Shown one piece after another: positions 36,060 through 48,300 of a stretch of 64,000 nt of DNA (positions are counted from its first letter, which is position 1; every line of letters begins with the position of its first letter). Origin of the DNA: Saururus chinensis (lineage: Eukaryota; Streptophyta; Magnoliopsida; Piperales; Saururaceae). The position numbers and the translations under genes were made by a program. Under the pieces are notes generated by a model that was not told the origin of the DNA, did not search any database, and saw only the letters and a program-made list of their open reading frames with translations. The DNA is taken from assembly GCA_035235625.1 (NCBI GenBank), contig CP141143.1, positions 45,183,178 through 45,247,177 on the forward strand, given 5' to 3'.

Positions 36060-36568
36060 TGTGAGTTACACGAATGGTGAATAGACAACATAAATTCACC
36101 CAAGGAGGGGACTTGAGCGTGGGTGGGAGTAGGAGTAGGACAGGGGAGCAGGAGAGAGGCAGCCGGGGAGAGGAGGATCTCTCGGAGGCCACCGTTCATC
36201 CAGAGACTTCTTTTGCCGGTGCACATTGATCATTTGAAACCTTCCGGGAGAGGAGAGTTCAAGTGGAGGGAAAGGGGACTGTGAGGGCATGGAGTTGGCA
36301 GAGGAGATTGCTGAGGGAAAGATGGGGCTAGTGAGAGGTGGAGCAGCTGAGCGATCGCCTGTGCGAGGGGGGCGAGCACGGGTGATCACCCGGAGCCCTA
36401 GAGTTGCTTCCTTGTGGGGAGGTTTAATAAGGCAAAAGGGCATGTATGCCATTTCACATGGTACATGTGGCCGGGTTGCATGTGCGCAAGTCTAGAATTG
36501 CAAAATTGGAATTCCCTGCCTAATTTTGTATTTCTAACATTTGTGGAGTCTATTTTTGAAAGTTTTTC
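36060..36568 (-). repeat. Right TIR of the MULE
   Basis: This is the inverted counterpart of the left arm, ending at the 9-bp TSD. It is CT-rich near its inner half on the minus strand. A minus-strand frame at 35972-36226 overlaps the arm and resembles the frame at 25512-25702 in the left arm (both contain an L-P-x-x-T-x-T-H-A-type segment). Confidence 0.85.
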
Positions 36569-36577
36569 TTCCACGCT

Positions 36578-37199
36578 CTCACACCTCACTTACACACATA
36601 TTTTAGTGACATGTTTGTCAGCTCTTTTGATGGTGCAGCAAGTGCAAGCTCACAATTCACAGTTCGAATGGAAGAACAGTTGCAGAATTCAATAGCAGAT
36701 TTCAAACTAAGCAGCTAGAAATTAAAGATGATTAAGTTGAACAATTGAAAAAATCATTTTATATTTCTATTTGAATTTTAATGTATGAAAATACAACCAA
36801 ATGTATTCTAGTTTGTTTCAAACTTTATAGCTTTTCAAAACTAAAATTTAGATTACAGTAGTTTCAGTAGACCAGAGCATAGAGCATAAATTACACTTCG
36901 AAATCCATCAAAGGATGTAATCTAAATTGGAAAACAGTAGATCTCTCTACTTCGAATCCACGAAGAAGATGAGATCTTAATCCAAACAATGGCTTCTCAC
37001 CCCCTTTTATAACTATTTTTCTTTCGGCTGAAATGGCCATTAGACAGGTAAAACGGGTTTCAGCTCAACTAATCCAGCTCATCACTCTATGATTTTCCCA
37101 TTCTGCCCTCATCATTAAAACAACTCTCTATTATAACCAGGGGTATTTCTAGGACCATCATTTGAAATCTCGACCTCGAGTTTAACTAGAAATCCAATT
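36578..37199 (-). other. Possible 3' LTR remnant of the gypsy fragment to the right
   Basis: AT-rich, non-coding. It lies where the 3' LTR of the minus-strand gypsy fragment at 37200-38404 would be expected, but no LTR end or partner copy is available, so this is position-based inference only. Confidence 0.25.
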
Positions 37200-38404
37200 C
37201 TTCTGGATCAAAATACTCAAACAGTTCAGCTATATTAAAGGTCTTAGAAATTGAATATTATGAAGGTAAGTCCACGACAAAAGCATACTCATTAATCTTG
37301 CATAATATCCAATAAGGACCACTTTCTTTGGTTTCAACTTATTATAGGACCCAGTAGGCTGGCAATCTTTACTTAAATGCACCATAACCATATCTCCTTT
37401 TGAAAATAATTTTTTTCTTCTATGTTGATCAGCCAACAGTTTGTATTTGGCATTGGATTGGGGAAGTTTTTGATTGACTTCCTGATGAACAGCTGAAAAT
37501 TTTGTCAAAGTGTTGCATGCAGCAAGATTGTCATGAACTTGTTTAACATGTTGTAATAAATCCAAATTGTGTCGAGGATTAGAACCATATACTCTTTCAA
37601 ATGGAGTTTTTCTTCCACACTAGAATTAAAGGTAAATTCAGCCTGTGCAAGACATTGGTCTCACTTTTTAGGTCTATTCCCAATTAAAGATCACAGCAAA
37701 TTTCCCATACTTCTATCGACAATTTCAATCTGACCATCTGTTTGTAGATGACAAGTCGTACTGAACTGAAGCTGAGTACCACATCTTTTCCAAAGAGTTC
37801 TCCAGAAGTGTCCTAAAAATCTACTGTCCCTATCAAAGGTGATAGTTTTATGGATTCGATGTAATTTCGCCACTTCCTTGAAAAACAACATTGCTATATA
37901 GGTTGCATTAGAAGTTTTTTTTGCATGAGATAAAATGTGTCATTTTTTAAAATCGATCCACCACCATGAAATTAGAGTCAAAACCCCTTTGTGTTTTAGA
38001 TAACCCTAGAATAAAATCCATTGTTATGTCTTCCCATGGTTAATTAGGTTGTGGTAATAGTAGATATAACTATGTGTTTTGATGATGGCCCTTTGACTCT
38101 TGAAAATATAACAATGTTGCACCACTTTTTCTACATTTCTTGTGAGTTTAGGCCAGTAAAACCTTTCTAAGACAGAATGATAGGTTTTATCCTTTCCAAA
38201 ATGGCCATCCATACCTCCATTATGAAGTTCTAAAATAATTTGTTTCCTTATGGGGCAATGCGGAATACACAGTAATTGACCTTTGTATAGATAACCCTGA
38301 ATGATTTCAAAATCATTGTACTGATTCACTTCTTTACTGCATTTATTCCAAACTTCACTGAAATCCTCATCTTGAACATAGAGACTTGATTTATGCTTAA
38401 TCAC
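37200..38404 (-). pseudogene. Ty3/gypsy integrase fragment
   Basis: The minus-strand frames give, in order, the zinc-binding region (GYLYKGQLLCIPHCPIRKQI, GGMDGHFGKDKTYHSVLERF, YWPKL), the core ([53 protein letters not shown]) and the C-terminal domain (HRRKKLFSKGDMVMVHL, KLKPKKVVLIG). The catalytic Asp, Asp and Glu positions can all be seen, but a stop in the CHC region and frameshifts separate the parts. This is a different gypsy family from the Reina-like element. RT and gag are missing; the right edge stops near 38404. Confidence 0.75.
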
Positions 38405-38477
38405 AAAGTTATATTTTTGAATAGCAGTGACTCACATAGCATAAATTCTATCACTTAAAATCATTATATGGCCTTAA

Positions 38478-38783
38478 AAATAATCTATGAGGCAATGATA
38501 CTTCACTTTTCACAAGGTGATTAGTGAGTATGGGTTTATATTGAATAAACATGATCACTGTGTTTATACCTTCCCGGATAGGGCTAGGTATATGATGTGG
38601 TCACTGTATGTAGATTACATACTCTTGATGGGGAATGACCTAAGTATGATTATCAGTTTAAAAAAATGACTCAAAACCCAGTTTGAGATGAAAGACATGG
38701 GTGAGACATCTTACATCTTTGGGATGAAGATTGACAGAGACAAAAAGGCTAAAAAGCTAAGTGTATCCCAAGAGTCATACATA
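38478..38783 (+). pseudogene. Ty1/copia reverse transcriptase fragment
   Basis: The plus-strand frame reads ISEYGFILNKHDHCVYTF, then YVDYILLMGNDLSMI (YVDD with the second Asp as Tyr), FEMKDMGETSYIFGMKI and KKLSVSQESYID. It ends exactly where satellite sequence begins, with a shared TAGAT at the junction. Both sides are truncated. Confidence 0.8.
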
Positions 38784-39505
38784 GATTTAGAATAAAACAC
38801 TAAAACTCATCACAAATATGTATTTAATTATTTGAAATTAATACATACTAATTTACTAAGTTCCAAAAAACTATCAAACATACTAAATGACGTAGCAATC
38901 AGACCCCTTTTGTTCAAGTTATATAATTTTAATCAATTAAAACAGAAGTAAATTACGTAGATTATTATATTATTTAAAGTTTAAAGAGACCTCCCATTTA
39001 TTTATTACGTTTGTAACAATGAATCAAATTAATAAAGTGATTCCACAATTTAACCATTCTTCCTTAGTTAATATGATTTTATTTGCTTAACTAGATTTAG
39101 AACAAAGAACCAAAGATAATAAAAAATATATATTTAATTATTTTAAATGAATATGTACTCAATTGCCAAGTTTAAAAGAATCAATTAAACGTACTAAACG
39201 ACGAACAGATGGGACCCCTTTTGGTCAAGTTTTATCATTTTGATCGATTAAAACTTAAATAAGTAAAGAATATGTACAAATCATTATATCCTTTAAAATT
39301 TAAAAAGACCTCTTATTCATTTGTTACAATCGTAATAACGTATCAAATTGATAAAGTGATTCTACAATTTAACCATTCAATCTTATCTTATATGATTTCA
39401 TTCACTTAACTTGATTTAGAACAAAGTACTAAAGCTTGTCACGAATTTATTTTTAATTATTTTAAATAACTATGTACTCATTTGCTAAATTCAAATGAAT
39501 AAATC
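38783..39505. repeat. Satellite block A (about 2.3 monomers of ~318 bp)
   Basis: Landmark TAGATTTAGAA(T/C)AAA recurs near 38783, 39092 and 39411, giving a ~310-320 bp period. Sequence type is that of block B (AGATTTAGAACAAAG; TTAATTATTTTAAAT). Its left edge joins the copia RT fragment and its right edge the gypsy RT fragment. Confidence 0.9.
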
Positions 39506-40416
39506 AACGCATGGCCTTCCTCCGGTGCGGCCTCATGATCATTGTATTCCTATCATTCGAGGGGCCTCTCCGGCCAATGTCCACCCTTACCGCAACCTGC
39601 ATATTCAGAAGGCATAGATAGAGCATCTTGTAGCTGACATGCTTCAGTCTGGTATCATTCGTTCGAGCACGAGCTCCTTCTCCACACCGGTGTTGCTGGT
39701 TTTCAAGAAGGATGGCACATGGCGATTCTGTGTCGATTACCAGGCCTTGAATGCTATCACAGTCAAGGACATGTACCCTATACCGGTGATTGAGGAGCTT
39801 CTGGAAGAGCTGGCTGGAGCGACTATCTTCAGTAAACTCGACCTTCGGTCGGGTTACCATCAGATACAGGTGCAGCCAGCCGATGTGCATAAGACCGCAT
39901 TCCGGACTCATGATGGCCACTTCGAGTTCTTTGTCATGCCGTTTGGACTGACCAACGCCCCCTCTACATTCCAGAGCCTCATGAATGATCTCTTCAGGCC
40001 CTTCCTCCGCAACTTCATCTTGGTTTTCTTCGATGATATCCTTGTCTATAGCAAGTCATGGGTGGAACACTTGGAGCATCTCATGTCTATATTCGCTATT
40101 CTGGAAGATAATTCATTGTTTCTTAAGCATTCGAAGTGTTCGTTTGGCAGCCCGAGGGTGGAATATTTGGGACATATCATATCTCGTGACGGTGTGGCCG
40201 CCCCCTACTTGTGTACGGGGGCTTCGGGGTTTTCTAAGCCTCAGTGGCTACTATAGGAGGTTCATTAACCGCTATGGCCAGATTGCTCGGCCCCTTACAG
40301 AGCTCTTGAAGAAGGGGGCATTTCGCTGGAATGAGGTTGCCCAGGTGGCCTTTGCTGAACTAAAACGGGCTATGGGGTCTGCCCCTATTTTGATCCTTCC
40401 GGATTTCAGCCGGTCC
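39506..40416 (+). pseudogene. Reina-like reverse transcriptase/RNase H fragment
   Basis: The fragment begins at GLPPVRPHDH and reads through [55 protein letters not shown] and the [12 protein letters not shown] catalytic box. It then shifts frame near 40195-40215, where a short deletion removed residues after SRDGVA, and continues [20 protein letters not shown] to LILPDFSRS. It is the same family as the RT at 2023-2703 but better preserved and on the opposite strand. Satellite DNA abuts the left end and a Tekay-like LTR the right. Confidence 0.88.
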
Positions 40417-42357
40417 TGTAACACCCCGCTTATCTAATTACGTTTAACCTATAGGGTTAGAGGTAGTTAGATAACCTTTTGATAAATTTTAGAAGGTTTC
40501 AACTGTTGAAACCTCTGTATAAGACTAGAGCTTGAACAAACGAGCATAACGATTCTAAGAACGCGCGAAACGGAGGTCGGGACCGAAGGTTATGACCTCG
40601 GGAAAATGTGTAATATAGGCGGGACCCACTTAGTAAGAGCAGGATATATTACTTTAAGTGGTTTTGTATTGAAGGGCTCATCGATATGAGTCCAAAGGTA
40701 CCATGAACGCGTGAATCTGAATCCGGAGTAGAAAGTTGCGCGCGTTGGAAATAAAGATGTATAAAAATAATAATGAAAAAGAAAACGGCTTGCGGCGCGC
40801 AACTGGTGCGCGCCCACAAAACCGTGGGTGCCGCATTTCGATGGGAGCTACTGGCGCGTGCCCGTGGGTGCGACCCGCACTGCTTCGACAGGTGCCGCCC
40901 CCAAAACCAGCAGCGCCACTGTTTCTGGCGGCGCGGCATCGCGGTTTTGGCATGGCGGGAGGCTATAAATAGCCTTGTCCTATTATTTTTGAAGGAGACC
41001 TTCTTCTACCCCGTTTCTGAGCGTTCTGAGGCCGATTAAGGCCGTTCAAGACCCGTTTCTTACTAAATCGAGCGTGTTCTACGCGATGGAGGGGTCCTTT
41101 CTTCACGTTGGAGTTCGTATAAGGAGGAGATTCACCAAGACAAGGAGATGTTCTGCCCATTGTCCTCAACACCGACCAACTTTGTTTTCTCTGTTTCTGA
41201 CCATCCTAACTCTGATTTAGTCGATTCAAGAGGCTTTCTTGATTAAATCGAGTGTGTTCTACGTGATGGAGGGCTCCGTTTTCTGAGTTGGCAACCGTAT
41301 GAGGAGGAAATGCTCTGAGACAAGGAAAGACCTTGCCCGTCATCCTCGAGCACCGGAGCAAGACGGGGTTATGTCTGAAGTTGCTGTACCACAACAAGAG
41401 AAGTAATCCATAGTAGATGAGGTTCCGTCTTCCATTGAAGAGCCATGATGTGTGAGGAACATCCCCGACTAGGGAAGGTTCTTTCCACCGCCCAAGGACG
41501 CAGAAAACAAGAAGAGACTCCGGCAATGAGAACATTTGTACGTAGTCTTTCAATGCAAGATGAGGAACGTATGGAGGATAGAGGAAGTTCGGTCTATTGT
41601 CTCCAGATCTAAAGGGGAGGATGCCCAGAAGGTACGAGCAACCCTGAATACTACTACCTTGCAAGACATGAGGGGAGTAAGCATTTCTAACCTCCCGTTT
41701 AAGTTAGAACAGCATGTGCTAGTTATGATGTGTTCTATGTCATGATTCATTGTATTCTAATCTGTTATGCTTTGATGTGACTTGCTATGTTCCGTCTTGT
41801 TCTCTAGTAGAGCGAGACGTGTTGTGTGTGTTCGGTCTCGGCTCAGTGATAGAGAGAGACATGTGTATGTGGTTTTGATCATGCTCTGTGGTAGAGCGAG
41901 ATGTATGATTTCATTGATTTATTAACTTCCGCTCAACTCTAATTTATGACGAGTTTTTGTATACCTCCGATTGAATATTAGTATATATGTATTTTAACGT
42001 ATATAATTTTGTAATGCCTGATGTATGTAGTAGCCGTTACGCAGAACTACGTTCGGATCCAATCGTATTGGAATAATATCCAATACGTACGTAGGCAACC
42101 AACTGCAAGGCAACGTTGGCCAGATCCAAATTAATTATAATAATATGTTTTATTCTGTTTTATGTGTGACTAACTATGAAGCTTCGTTGTGTGTATGTGT
42201 TCGTTACAACCTAAGTCTACGTACGGGGAAGCCTTGAAGCTTCGTAGTGCGTAGACAAATGTTGTACCTCTCGCACACAGACGAGGATTCCTGGCTTAAG
42301 AAAAAGAAAATTTTCTATTAGTGATTTTGTGTGCCCAACTCGGGTCGGGTCGTTACA
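40417..42357 (+). mobile_element. Tekay/Del-like LTR (1941 bp) with downstream primer site
   Basis: The LTR runs from TGTAACACCCCGC to GGGTCGTTACA, with TG...CA ends, and is followed after two bases by a perfect initiator-tRNA-Met primer site. It is therefore a 5' LTR on the plus strand. Its U5 region resembles that at 8190-8310. A ~180-bp internal duplication (about 41046 and 41222 starts, sharing AAATCGAG(C/T)GTGTTCTACG) lies in the R/U5 region. The base run GGTCC before it is a candidate TSD, but no second copy is available. Confidence 0.85.
40963..40971 (+). promoter_or_regulatory. TATA box of the Tekay-like LTR
   Basis: CTATAAATA, followed by GCC, stands about 550 bp into the LTR in GC-rich surroundings. 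It is a textbook plant TATA element expected at the end of U3. Confidence 0.6.
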
Positions 42358-42359
42358 AA

Positions 42360-42371
42360 TGGTATCAGAGC
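42360..42371 (+). other. Primer binding site (tRNA-Met initiator)
   Basis: TGGTATCAGAGC matches the 3' end complement of plant initiator tRNA-Met at all 12 positions. Confidence 0.9.
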
Positions 42372-45323
42372 ATTGATCTGTCTGCGAGAGTTTAATATTT
42401 TATTTATTGATAAGAATTTTGATTTTTAGTTTGAAATAATTGAAAATTTATGTTTTCAATGTGTTTTGATTATTTTGAAATAAATTGTGATTTTTTAATT
42501 TGGTGTAAATTCCTCTTCTGGGCGTGTTGTCATTTCGGTTTTCATCTTTTGGTTATGCCCGTGTATTATCAAATTTAACACAAACTCTAATTTTGAATTT
42601 TTGTTTTACATCAATAAGTTTTAATTTAAGATGGACTTCTATTTATGAATTTCAATCTTAAATAAAGAATGTTTTGAATACGTTGTGATGAACAAGTCGT
42701 ATCAGATTTTGATTCTTAGTTTTGTTCTGCTAGTGTGATATGAAAATTGCTTTGAACTCTAATTATTATAAATTTTGATTTGTTTAATTAGAAGTAATTT
42801 TAAAATTTTATCCTATGTATGTGCATCTGATTGATGGCAAGCTTAGACAATATAGATGTTGATTTTAAATTAGAATCGATTTGGAATTTTTGCTTTGAAT
42901 ATGTTGCATCTGATTTAGTATGAAATATAATCGAAGAATTATTTGAGATTTTTATCGCCATGTGTTGCATGAGTTCTGATGCAAACCTCAATTTGATAAT
43001 TTTCATTTTTCAATTGAAAATTATTTATAGTTTAAGTCTAAATGTGTTGCATCATGTTTAATTTTTTTTAATTGGATTTAATATGAACTTTGCTTTTGAA
43101 CCTTTCATTGTGTATATGTGACATCGGGATTTATATGAATTTTGATTTTATGAATTCTAAATTTTGATCGTAAGTTATTTAAAAATTCTTTTTTGAATTA
43201 GTTTATTTAGATTTATATTAGAATTTTATTATGCATGTGATATATCAAATTTGAAATGGATTCCAAATTTTTTTGTGAATTTCATTCGATAATGAATTGA
43301 AATTTTGTTTTCTTGTATGGCTTTGGATTTAATCGGAAACCTTGATTTTTATGAATTGTGATTTTGAATTCAACTGGATTGAAAATTTTGTTTTGAATTC
43401 GTTACATGATTCTTTTTAAATATTTTCAACGACTTCAATTTCAATGTGTTTTAAACTGCGGTAGAATTACCATAGCGTAACCACCAACCGCTCATGGTAT
43501 GGGACATGTAGTGCCAGTGGAAACTCTACGGTTAATTCTACTTGGGTATTGAAATAAAATTTGATTTCAAATATGTTTTCAAAGACGGTAGAATTACCAC
43601 GAGGTAATTGCTAACCGCTCATTGTATAGGGACATGAAGTGCTAGTGAAAAACCCTACGGTTAATTCTATTCGGGTATTGAAATAAAAGTTTATTTCAAA
43701 TATGTTTTCAAAGACGGTAGAATTACCACGAGGTAACCGCTAACCGCTCGTGGTATGGGACATGAAGCGCTAATGGAAAACTCTATGGTTAATTCTACTT
43801 GAGTATTTAAATCAAATTTGATTTTGACTCGTTCAAAAAATTAAATTATTTTCAAAGACAGTAGAATCGCCAAGGGGTAACCACCAACTGCTCATGCTGT
43901 GGGACATGAGGCGCTCGTGGAAAACACTACGGTTAATTCTACGATATTGAAATAAAAATTTACAAATTACTTGTTTTAAAAAAAATATTTTTGACTCAAA
44001 AATAAATTTGTTTTCAAAGGGGGTGACACCACCTCAGAGTAACCATCAAACACCCACGGTATAGAAGGTGAGGTGTTGGTGGACAACTATGCAGTAAATT
44101 CTACCTATGTATTTATACGAAACTCAATTATGAAATATGAGTATTTTGAAAGTTTTGTTTAAAATCTGTTTTGAAAAATAGTGGAAATCCCGAAGAGAAA
44201 TCACTAAACACCTGTGATATGAAATATCAAGTGTTAGTGGATTGCTCTAAGGTTGAATCTGCTGATGGATTTGATATAAAATTTAAATTCAAATCCCATG
44301 TTATTTGAAAATAGATGTGAAATTTAGTAAATTTATCTCAATCACCTATGAAATTACTAAGAAGAAACCATCAAACACCCGTGGTATGGGACATGAGGTG
44401 TTAGTGGATAGCTTCAAGGTTGATTCCGCTAGTGTATTGAAATGAATTTCAATTTCAAATCTAGTTTATTCAGAAATATTTGTTCTGAATTTGATTTGAC
44501 AATAAAATTTTTGATGATTTGGGTCTTCGGACTCTCTGGATAGTTATTTGGTATAGAGCCCCAAAGCTATGAATTCAGGATACCGCAAAATTTGATTCTG
44601 GCGTGCACAGGTGTGGAGCATCATGGGAAAAGCTCCTATCCTTCCATCTTCCGTGGCCCCATGAGTGCGGATGAAGCCATTTGGTATCGCGGATTTAAAT
44701 AAAGATACCCACCGAGAAAAACAATCGGTTCTAGCACGCACAGGTGTGGAGCATCATGGGAAAGTTCCTATCCTTCCATCTTCCATGGCCCCATGACTGC
44801 GGATGTAAGCCGTTCGGTATCACGACACTTTGATTGACTGAATGATTTATCAAAATTAAAAAAAAATGATATGTCCGATTTTGAATGACATGTTAGAATT
44901 TCTGAACAAGGATTTATCCAATTTTGAATTAAATATCGGATTTCATTTATGAACAATTTATCATATTTTGATGAATGGTCGATTTATTGCATTTTGAGAG
45001 AATGATATGTTTGATTTTGAAAGATATATCCTATTTCTGAACGACGATCTATTCGACTCTGAATTAAGTATCGAATTTTGTACGATATGATTTATCCGAT
45101 TTTATATTTATAGTCGGATTTCTTGTGAAAATATTTCATCTGATCATAAATTATCAGATTATGTATGTGAATGTGTTATCAAATTTTAAGATTGGATTCC
45201 TTTTATATATGATTTATTTGATTATGATCTATTACACGCTGTTTACGATTTCTTATCCGTTTAATTATCGGATTTTGCTAGATATTTATTTTGTATTATA
45301 TGTGTTTCGAAGAGTATGTTTGG
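42372..45323 (+). other. Retroelement leader without gag, rich in tandem repeats
   Basis: Almost 3 kb of AT-rich leader follow the primer site. It contains about seven degenerate units of 125-165 bp (43450-44440; core GGTAGAATTACCACGAGGTAA and ATGGGACATGA) and two ~135-bp units (44590-44830; core ACAGGTGTGGAGCATCATGG). Short TTTATCCGATTTTGAAT-like repeats run on to about 45250. No gag appears; the satellite starts at ~45324 instead. Confidence 0.7.
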
Positions 45324-48300
45324 TCAAATCGTTATATCGTTTAAATGTTAAAGATTCCTCCCATCCATTTATTACATTTGTAATGATGATTCAACTAGAC
45401 AAAGTGGTACCACAAATTGACTATTCTTCCTTAACTTATTTGATATAGAATAAAGCACAAAAGCTCATCACAAATGTGTATTTGATTGTTTTATATAAAT
45501 ACATACTAATTTACTAAGTTCATAAGAGTGAATCAAACTACTAATTGATGAACTAATCTGACCACTTTTAGCAAGTTATATCCTTTTAATGGATTAAAAC
45601 TAAAGTACGTTAAGAATGTGCATAAATCGTTATATCATTTAAATTTTAAAGAGTCCTCCCATTCAATTGTTACGTGCATAATGACGAATGAAATGGACGA
45701 AGTGATACCACAATTTGAACATTTTTTCATAACCTATACAATTTTATTCGCTTAAATAGAATTAGAACAAACTACTAAAGCACATCACGAATGTGTATTT
45801 AATTGTTTTAAATAAATACTACTCATTTTCTATGTTCGTAAGAATGAATCAAACACACTAAACGACAAACCAATCCGACCACTTTTGATCAAGTTATATC
45901 ATTTTAATCGATTAAAACCAAAGTTCATTAAGAAAGTACATAAATTATTATTTTTTAAAAGTTAAAGAGTCTTCTCATTCATTTATTACATTCGTAATGA
46001 TGAATCAACTAGACAAAGTGATACCACAAATTGACCGTTCTTCATTAACTTGTATTATTTCATTAGCTTTACAAGATTTAGAACAAAGCAATAAGTTCTT
46101 CACGAATGCGTATTTAATTATTTTTAATAAATATGTACACATTTATTAAGTTCGAAAGAATGAATCAAATGAACTAAATGATGAACCAATCGGATCACTT
46201 TCCGTCAAGTTATATCCTTTTAATTAATTAAAATCGAAGTTCATATAGAATGTGCTCCAATAGTTATATCATTTAATGTTTATAGAGGCCTCTTATTCAT
46301 TTGTTGCATTCATAATGATGAATCAAATAGAAAAAGTGATACTAAAAATTGACCATTCTTCCTTAACTTATTTGATTTCATGCACTTAACTAAATTTAGA
46401 ATAAAACACCAAAGCTCATCACAAATGTATATTTAATTGTTTTAAATAAATACGTACAAATTTTCTATGTTCATAAGAATAAATCAAATGCACTAAATGA
46501 CAAACTAATATGACCACTTTTGGTCAAGTTATATTCTTTTAATCAATCAAAACCGAAGTTCGTTAAGAAAGTGCACTAATTGTTATATGGTTTAAAAGTT
46601 AAAGAGACCTTTTATTCATTTATTATATTCATATTAGTGAATTAAATGGAAAAAGTAATACAACAATTTGACGGTACTTCCCTAACTTATATAATTTCAT
46701 TCACTTTACTAGATTTAGAACAAAAGCACGAACCGACCAGAAACCTTTTGGTCAAGTTATGTCATTGTAATCGATTAAAATGGAAGTTTGTTAAGAATGT
46801 TCACAAGTTATTATTTTATTTTGTTACATTTGTATCGATGAATCGAAATGAGAAAGTGATACCACAATTTGACCATTTTTCCTTAGCTTATATGATTTCA
46901 TTCACTTAACTTAATTTATAACAAAGCACCAAAGCTCTCTACGAATGTGTATTTAATTATTTTAAATAAATACCAACTTATTTGTTAAGTTATAACCTAT
47001 TAATCGATTAAAACTAAAGTTTGTTAAGAATGTGCTTAAAATGTTATATCGTTTAAAGTTTAAAGAGGCTTCTTATTCATTTGTTACATTCGTCATGTCG
47101 AATCAAATAGATAAAGTGTTAGCATAATTTGACTATTCTTCCATAACATATTATTTTATTTGCTTAACAAGATTTAGAACAAAGAATCAACGCTTGTCAC
47201 GAATGTGTATTTAATTATTTTAAATAAAAACATACTAATTTTTTAAGTTCATAAGAATGAATCAAATGCACTAAACGATATACAAATCTCACTACTTTTG
47301 AGCAAGTTATATCATTTTAATCAATTAAAACTAAAGTTCATTAAGACTGTGCTCAAATCATTATATCGTTAAAAGTTTAGAGAGATCTAATTTTTATTTG
47401 TTATATTCGTAATGATGAATCAAATAGATAAAGTGATTGCATAATTTGATCAATCTTGCATAACTTATATTAGTTCCTTGGCATAACTATACTTATTTTT
47501 TAAGTTTGTAAGAATGAATCAAACACACTAAATGAGAAGCCAATCGTACAACTTTTAGTCAAATTATAACCTTTTAATCAATTAAAACTGAAATTTGGTA
47601 AGAAAGTGCACAAAGTATTATATCATTTAATGTTTAAAACAACCTCCCATTTATTAATTACGTTTGTCATAATGAATCAAATGGACAAAGTAATACAACA
47701 ATTTGACCATTATTCCTTCATTTTGTGATTTCAACTGCTTAACTAGATTTAGAACAAAGTACAAAAGCTTGTCACGAATGTTTTTCTAATATAAATATGT
47801 ACTCATTTGCTAATGTTGAAAAAATTATCTAAACGCAATAAACGTCAAACCAATCGGACAGCTTTGAGTTAAGTTTTATCCTTTTAATAGATTAAAACCA
47901 ATGTTTTTTAAAAAAATGCAAAAATCGTAATATTGCATTAAGGTTAAAGCTACGTCTAATTTATTTATTACGTTCATAATAATGAATCAAATTGACAAAG
48001 CGATACCACAATTTAACAGTTCTTCCTTAGCTTATATAATTTAATTCTCTTAACTAGATTTAGAACAAAGAACATAGGTTTGTCATGAATGTGTATTTAA
48101 TTATTTTAAATAAATACATTCCCATTTTTTATATTTGTAAGAATGAATAATATGCACTATACAAAGAACCAATCGAACCACTTTAGGTAAAGTTATGTTA
48201 TGTCCTTTAAATCGATTAAAATTAAAGTTCATTAAGAAAGTGAAAAAAATTGTTATATTGTTTAAAGTTTAAAGAGACTTCTTATTGATTTTTTACATTT

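Larger units (their letters stand above)
22595..36568. mobile_element. Mutator-like element (MULE) of ~14 kb with ~500-bp TIRs
   Basis: The ends read GAAAAAATTTTCAAAATAGACTCC (left, split as GAAAAAATTTTC and AAAATAGACTCC) and, inverted on the right, GAAAAACTTTC then AAAAATAGACTCC, a typical MULE start. The flanking 9-mers are TTCCACACT (22586-22594) and TTCCACGCT (36569-36577), 8 of 9 matching, the TSD length of this superfamily. The two arms align over about 500 bp. A gypsy element (22843-25427) later entered the left arm. No transposase motif is visible, so it is non-autonomous or highly decayed. The interior contains exon-like pieces and an inner inverted repeat. Confidence 0.85.

Noticed and set aside
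39504-39920. 138-codon minus-strand frame
   Set aside because: It is the antisense shadow of the plus-strand reverse transcriptase fragment.
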